Positions 11,312-15,801 of a DNA stretch of 15,801 nt are shown here, in pieces. The DNA is from Cenarchaeum sp. (lineage in GTDB: Archaea > Thermoproteota > Nitrososphaeria > Nitrososphaerales > Nitrosopumilaceae): assembly GCA_007570915.1 (NCBI GenBank), contig RKSK01000136.1:1-15801 (forward strand), read 5' to 3'. Numbering within the stretch: position 1 is the first letter of the stretch; every line of letters starts with the position of its first letter. The notes under the pieces were generated by a model. That model ran no database searches and had not been told where the DNA came from. It saw only the letters and a list, made by a program, of their open reading frames with translations. Position numbers and translations under genes: made by a program.

Positions 11312-12905
11312 GAGCGCGCCCCGGCGCGCGCAGCCTGCGGTTGTGCCTAACGCCTATCCTGTGGGCCTCGTCGCGCGCGCGCTGCAGGGCCTGCAGCGCG
11401 GGGCTGCGGCGGCCCAGGCGCACCGGCCCGCCCTTTCCGGGCACAAAGACCTCCTCGTCGCGCTTTGCTATGGACGCGCACGCGACCTCGACGCCGGCGT
11501 CGGCCAGCGCGCCGAGGGCGGCGCGCAGCTGGCCCCGCCCGCCGTCGACGAGGACGAGGTCGGGCATCGGGCCGCCCTCGTCGGCGAGGCGCGAGTAGCG
11601 CCTGCGCACGACCTCGGCGATCATCGCATAGTCGTCGCGGCCGCTCACCGTGCGTATCCTAAAGTTCCTGTACCCGCCCCTGTCCGGCTCGCCGTCGACG
11701 AGGCGCGACATCGCGCCGACGGCATAGTCCTCGCCGTGGTTTGATATGTCAAAGCACTCTATGGCCCGCGGCGCGCGCGCGAGGCCCAGCGCGTCGCGCA
11801 GCTCGGCCATGCCCGGCGCGACGCGCGCGGCCCTCACGACGTCGAGGCTCCGCAGTATCATCTCTATGACCCTGCGCCTCTTGCCCTGCCGCGGCACGAC
11901 TATGGACACGTCGTGGCCGCACGCCGAGGCGAGGGCCTCCTCGAGGGACGCGGCCCCGTCCGGCGCCTCGCTGGCCACGATGTACCGCGGGACATCGCGC
12001 GTCGTATAGTACTGGTAGACAAAGTTGGCCAGCGTGTTGTCGGCGACGAGGTCAAACTCAAACCTCTCCGTGTCGCGTATGACGCCGCGCACGCCCCTCA
12101 TCGTCATCACTAGGGCCGTCTGGCCCGTCTCGTCGAGGCGCATCGCGACATAGTCCTCGTCGGGCGTGCCGCCGGGCCTCTCGACGCTCTGGCCCTCGTG
12201 GAGCGCGCCGAGGCGCCAGAGCGTGTCGCGTATGCCCATCGCGCGCTCGAACTGGAGGGCCGCCGAGGCCTCGTCCATCTCGGCGCGCAGGCGCGAGGCG
12301 AACTCGCGCGCCGCGGCCCCGCCGCGCAGGACGGCCTTTAGGCCCGCAATGTTGCCGGCGTACTCGCGCGCGGCGGACTCGAACTCGCACGGCGCGTCGC
12401 AGTTGCCCAGGTGGTACTCGAGGCACGCCCGCTTGGGCAGCGTCTTGCAGATGCGGACCTTGAAGGCCTTTCTAAGCGAGCCTATCGTGAGGACCTTTGA
12501 GCTCCCGCGCGTGAACGGCCCGTACACGCGGCCGGCGCCCAAAAAGCCGCCCCCGCGCGTGCGCCTCGCGACGACGAGGCGCGGGTACCTTTCGTCCGTG
12601 ATCCGCAGGTAGGTGTAGCGCTGCTGGTCCTTTAGCTCAATGTTGTACCTGGGCCGGTGGCGCTTTATGAGGTTGGACTCCAGCAGGAACGCCTCGGACT
12701 CCTTGTCCTGCAGGACATACTCGATGCTAGCCACCTTTTCGACGAGGCTTGCCGTCTTTGCGTCGTGCGTCCCGACAAAGTACGACGAGACGCGGCTCTT
12801 GAGGTTCTTTGCCTTGCCGATGTATATGGCCTCGCCGCCGGCGTCGCGCATGATGTACACGCCGGGGCCGGCTGGCGCTCCGGCGGCGCGCGCGTCGCGC
12901 GTCAT
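11283..12905 (-). CDS. uvrC: UvrABC excinuclease subunit C, without C-terminal HhH domain
   Basis: UvrC makes both incisions beside DNA lesions in nucleotide excision repair. The 540-aa product has an N-terminal GIY-YIG nuclease (G15-V-Y17, Y28-I-G30, R38 and metal ligand E76) for the 3' cut. Four cysteines (C153, C161, C169, C173) follow in the place of the family's Fe-S/zinc cluster. A UVR motif for UvrB contact covers about 203-232. The RNase H-like endonuclease for the 5' cut has the D386, D454, H515 triad (FDISN, LVDGGRGQL, DEAHR). Family members usually continue about 50-70 residues with a double helix-hairpin-helix. Here the protein ends 25 residues after H515 in a basic Arg/Pro tail. 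The ATG overlaps the uvrA stop as ATGA, so translation is coupled. The frame also reads upstream through uvrA, but that part is a shadow. Confidence 0.94.
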   Translation of the reverse strand: MTRDARAAGAPAGPGVYIMRDAGGEAIYIGKAKNLKSRVSSYFVGTHDAKTASLVEKVASIEYVLQDKESEAFLLESNLIKRHRPRYNIELKDQQRYTYLRITDERYPRLVVARRTRGGGFLGAGRVYGPFTRGSSKVLTIGSLRKAFKVRICKTLPKRACLEYHLGNCDAPCEFESAAREYAGNIAGLKAVLRGGAAAREFASRLRAEMDEASAALQFERAMGIRDTLWRLGALHEGQSVERPGGTPDEDYVAMRLDETGQTALVMTMRGVRGVIRDTERFEFDLVADNTLANFVYQYYTTRDVPRYIVASEAPDGAASLEEALASACGHDVSIVVPRQGKRRRVIEMILRSLDVVRAARVAPGMAELRDALGLARAPRAIECFDISNHGEDYAVGAMSRLVDGEPDRGGYRNFRIRTVSGRDDYAMIAEVVRRRYSRLADEGGPMPDLVLVDGGRGQLRAALGALADAGVEVACASIAKRDEEVFVPGKGGPVRLGRRSPALQALQRARDEAHRIGVRHNRRLRAPGRAPRPGRRARA

Positions 12906-15718
12906 CTCGCCATGTGGCGCGCGAGGTAGCGCGCCGTGTGGCCCCTCCCGGCGGCGACCTCCTCGGGGGTCCCCTCGGCGACTATGCGCCCGCCCTTGTT
13001 GCCGCCCTCCGGCCCGAGGTCTATTATCCAGTCGGCGTTCCTGATGATGTCCATGTTGTGCTCTATGACTATGACCGTGTTGCCCCCGCCGGCTAGCCTG
13101 TCGAGTATTGTCAGGAGCCTCTCGACGTCGGCAAAGTGGAGGCCCGTCGTCGGCTCGTCCAGGACGTAGAGCGTGCGCCCCGTCGCGCGCTTTGAGAGCT
13201 CCGTTGCGAGCTTGACGCGCTGGGCCTCGCCGCCGGAGAGCGTCGTCGATGACTGGCCCAGGCGTATGTACCCAAGGCCCACGTCCTGCATCGTCTGCAG
13301 CTTGCGCTGTATGGGCGGCACGTTGCCAAAGAAGCCCAGCGCATCCTCGACGGTCATGTCGAGCACGTCGGCTATGCTCTTTCCCTTGTAGAGGACCGCG
13401 AGCGTCTCCGAGTTGTAGCGCGCGCCGCGGCACTCGTCGCACTTGACGTGCACGTCCGAGAGGAACTGCATCTCTATGAGCTTTATCCCGTCGCCCTCGC
13501 ACGCAAAGCACCTGCCCGCCGAGACGTTGAACGAGAACTGGCCCGGCGAGTACCCGCGCTCGCGCGCAAGCTCCGTTGACGCAAAGAGCTCGCGTATGTG
13601 CGTGAACGCGCCAATGTAGGTGGCGGGGTTTGACCTCGGCGTGCGCCCTATGGGCGACTGGTCTATGCCTATGACCTTGTCGAGGCGGTGCGCGCCGCGT
13701 ATGTCCCTGTGCCTGCCGGGCTTTTCGCGCGAGCCGTACGTGCGCTCGTTGAGGGCCTTTAGGAGTATCTCGTTGACGAGCGTGGACTTGCCCGAGCCGG
13801 ACACGCCGGTCACGGCGATGAGCAGGCCCATGGGAAAGTCCACGTTGATCCACTGCAGGTTGTTCTCCGAGGCGCCGGCCACCGTGAGCGTGCCGCGCCT
13901 CTTGCGCGCGCGCGGGCCGAGGCGTATGATCGAGTGGTCCTTGAGGTAGCGGCCCGTGACTGACGCCTTGCCGTCGAGCATCTGCGCGACCGTGCCCTCA
14001 AAGACGACCCTCCCGCCGTGGACGCCGGCCCCCGGCCCGAGGTCGATCACCCAGTCCGCGCCCCTGATCATGTCCTCGTCGTGCTCGACCACGATCACGG
14101 TGTTGCCCAGGTCGCGCAGGCGCGTGAGCGTGCCCATGAGCCTGTCGTTGTCGCGGTTGTGCAGGCCGATCGTCGGCTCGTCTAGCACGTAGAGCACGCC
14201 GGTGAGGTTTGAGCCGATCTGCGTGGCGAGGCGTATCCTCTGCGACTCGCCCCCCGAGAGCGTCGAGCTCAGGCGGTTGAGCGTGAGGTAGTCGAGGCCG
14301 ACGTTGCGCAGAAACTCGAGGCGCTCCACGATCTCCTTTAGGACGCCGGCGGCTATCTGGCGCGACATCCTGTCTAGGCGCAGGCCGGTGAAGAACCCGT
14401 GGCACTCGTCCACGGGCAGGTCGCACACGTCCATGATCCCCTTGTCCCCGACCTTGACGGCAAGGGCCTCGGGGCGCAGCTTTTTCCCGCCGCACGCCTT
14501 GCACGGCGTGTCGCGCATGAACTGCTTGAGCCACTCGCGCTTTGCGTCGGACTCTGTCTCGTGGAACCTCCTCTTTAGCTGCGGCAGGACGCCCTCAAAC
14601 GTGTCCGTGTACGACCACGTGTCGCCGGCGGCCGTCGTGTAGCGGAACTTTAGCTCGTCGCCGGTCCCGTGCATTATGACGCGCATCTGCGCCTTGCTCA
14701 GGCGGCTCACGGGCGTCATCAGGTCAAAGCCAAACTTTTTGCCGACCGCGCGCAGGGCCTGCTTTTTGAACGGCGACGCCCTGCCGCGCCAGGGCACGAT
14801 TGCGCCGTCGAGGAGCGAGAGCGACCTGTCGGGTATGACAAGGTCGGCGTCAAACTCCATCATCACGCCAAGGCCGTTGCACTTGGGGCACATGCCAAAG
14901 GGCGAGTTGAACGAGAACGTGCGCGGCTCGAGCTCGCCTATGCTCGTCCCGCAGTGCGAGCACGCGTTGCTCTGCGAGAACACGCGCTCCTTGCCGTCGG
15001 CAGCCGTGACCACGGCGTACCCGCGCGAGGCCTTTAGGGCCGCCTGCACCGCCTCAAAGAGGCGCGAGCGCTCCTGCTGCGAGGCCGCGATGCGGTCCAC
15101 GACGATCTCTATGCTGTGCCACTTTTGTCGGTCAAGCGCGCCAATCTTGCCGTCAAGGCCCACGACCTCGCCGTCGATGCGAAGGCGCGAGTAGCCGTCG
15201 CGGCGAGCCTGCGCGATGGCCTTCTCGTGCGTGCCCTTTTTGCGCCGGACCAGCGGCGAGAGGACCATCACCTTCTTTTGGCCAAACTCGCCGAGGATCG
15301 TGTCGCATATCGTGTCGACTGACTGCGTCGTTATCGCGCGGCCGCACTCGGCGCAGTGGGGCTTTCCGACCCTCGCGTAGAGGAGGCGCAGATAGTCGTA
15401 TATCTCCGTCGTCGTGCCGACCGTCGAGCGCGGGTTCTTGCTCGTCGTCTTTTGCTGGATTGATATCGCAGGCGAGAGGCCCTCTATCGAGTCGACGTCG
15501 GGCTTGTCCATGATCTCGAGGAACTGCCGCGCGTACGCAGAGAGCGACTCGACGTAGCGGCGCTGTCCCTCGGCGTATATCGTGTCAAAGGCTAGCGTCG
15601 ACTTGCCGGAGCCTGAGAGGCCGCTGATGACGACCAGGCGGCCCTTTGGTATGTCGACGCTGACGTTTCGCAGGTTGTGGTGGCGCGCGCCGCGCACGCG
15701 CAGCATCTCACCGGCCAT
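12902..15718 (-). CDS. uvrA: UvrABC excinuclease subunit A (damage-sensing ABC ATPase)
   Basis: UvrA dimers find DNA damage and load UvrB. The 938-aa protein is full length compared with bacterial UvrA (about 940). ATPase I has Walker A GLSGSGKS (33-40) and signature LSGGESQRI (near 485). ATPase II has Walker A GVSGSGKS (near 637) and signature LSGGEAQRV, then LDEPTTGLH. Zinc modules appear as CSHC...CPKC in the first half and CFAC...CDEC in the second. The start ATG 15718 is preceded by purine-rich GGAGAGGAAGG, a good ribosome site inside the end of uvrB, and gives the standard N terminus (MLRVRGARHHNLRNVSVDIP). It overlaps uvrB by 11 bp upstream and uvrC by 4 bp downstream, so it is the middle gene of an operon. 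In archaea uvrABC is found mainly in mesophilic lineages and is thought to have been acquired from bacteria. Confidence 0.97.
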   Translation of the reverse strand: MAGEMLRVRGARHHNLRNVSVDIPKGRLVVISGLSGSGKSTLAFDTIYAEGQRRYVESLSAYARQFLEIMDKPDVDSIEGLSPAISIQQKTTSKNPRSTVGTTTEIYDYLRLLYARVGKPHCAECGRAITTQSVDTICDTILGEFGQKKVMVLSPLVRRKKGTHEKAIAQARRDGYSRLRIDGEVVGLDGKIGALDRQKWHSIEIVVDRIAASQQERSRLFEAVQAALKASRGYAVVTAADGKERVFSQSNACSHCGTSIGELEPRTFSFNSPFGMCPKCNGLGVMMEFDADLVIPDRSLSLLDGAIVPWRGRASPFKKQALRAVGKKFGFDLMTPVSRLSKAQMRVIMHGTGDELKFRYTTAAGDTWSYTDTFEGVLPQLKRRFHETESDAKREWLKQFMRDTPCKACGGKKLRPEALAVKVGDKGIMDVCDLPVDECHGFFTGLRLDRMSRQIAAGVLKEIVERLEFLRNVGLDYLTLNRLSSTLSGGESQRIRLATQIGSNLTGVLYVLDEPTIGLHNRDNDRLMGTLTRLRDLGNTVIVVEHDEDMIRGADWVIDLGPGAGVHGGRVVFEGTVAQMLDGKASVTGRYLKDHSIIRLGPRARKRRGTLTVAGASENNLQWINVDFPMGLLIAVTGVSGSGKSTLVNEILLKALNERTYGSREKPGRHRDIRGAHRLDKVIGIDQSPIGRTPRSNPATYIGAFTHIRELFASTELARERGYSPGQFSFNVSAGRCFACEGDGIKLIEMQFLSDVHVKCDECRGARYNSETLAVLYKGKSIADVLDMTVEDALGFFGNVPPIQRKLQTMQDVGLGYIRLGQSSTTLSGGEAQRVKLATELSKRATGRTLYVLDEPTTGLHFADVERLLTILDRLAGGGNTVIVIEHNMDIIRNADWIIDLGPEGGNKGGRIVAEGTPEEVAAGRGHTARYLARHMAR

Positions 15719-15801
15719 CCTTCCTCTCCATCTCCTTTTGTATGGCGCCTATGCGCTCGCGGCACTCTATGGCCCCCTCAAAGTCGAGGTCGGCTGCGCA
15801 C
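15708..15801 (-). CDS. uvrB: UvrABC excinuclease subunit B, C-terminal end only
   Basis: The last 30 codons of a frame entering from the right edge translate to a UVR motif: AADLDFEGAIECRERIGAI then QKEMERKDGR and a TGA stop at 15708-15710. The AxxLDFExAIxxRDxI-like pattern is the UvrC-binding tail of UvrB. The frame overlaps the uvrA start by 11 bp on the same strand, giving the order uvrB-uvrA-uvrC. The rest of the helicase-like protein lies outside the window. The fragment is too short for family certainty alone, but motif plus position make it convincing. Confidence 0.88.
   Translation of the reverse strand, partial: CAADLDFEGAIECRERIGAIQKEMERKDGR

Noticed and set aside
12906..13853. Long open frame extending uvrC upstream to 856 codons, suggesting a fusion
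   Set aside because: The extension is antiparallel-free but out of frame with uvrA, which fills the same strand; it has no domain, and the ATGA overlap gives the natural uvrC start.

Overview
This is a compact, mostly GC-rich archaeal segment. I infer a mesophilic, Cenarchaeum-like member of the Nitrososphaerota (Thaumarchaeota). The evidence is archaeal TATA boxes about 26-31 nt upstream of starts, many of which look leaderless (ATG, GTG and TTG all used). It also includes a pyruvoyl-dependent arginine decarboxylase, a stand-alone AsnC/RAM-domain protein, a tRNA-Ser with an archaeal anticodon-loop intron, and a uvrBAC locus. The assignment to a lineage is inference; no marker gene such as 16S rRNA is present.

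Left end (1-1802): a two-gene, AT-rich cassette (hand-counted lines are 32-42% GC, against about 72% in a line of the flanking core). It encodes the C-terminal part of an AAA_21/COG4938-type ATPase, cut by the window edge. Abutting it is a 158-aa protein with a PD-(D/E)XK nuclease-like pattern. This looks horizontally acquired and is the best candidate for an undescribed defence-type module. A gene-poor junction (1803-2002) holding a strong hairpin separates it from the core genome.

Core region 2003-6942: an exported membrane-anchored protein (+) converges on pdaD (-), preceded by a small two-helix membrane protein (-). Then come tRNA-Thr(UGU), a DEAD-box RNA helicase with an RGG-rich tail and a structured leader, and a tight three-gene + operon (AsnC-like RAM domain, unknown 97-aa protein, membrane-anchored 164-aa protein). 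The operon converges on a - strand pair: a TPR protein with a periodic His/Cys ladder and an unknown 155-aa protein.

Region 7771-10516 (- strand): an MBL-fold exonuclease gene, then intron-containing tRNA-Ser(GGA), then an LhgO-like FAD oxidoreductase, then a small Cys/His-rich protein.

Right end: purN (+), diverging from the MBL gene and converging on the nucleotide excision repair operon uvrB-uvrA-uvrC (-), whose genes overlap one another. UvrC has its catalytic residues but no C-terminal helix-hairpin-helix domain. All three convergent gene pairs in the window overlap at their 3' ends, two of them inside a single CTAG tetranucleotide.
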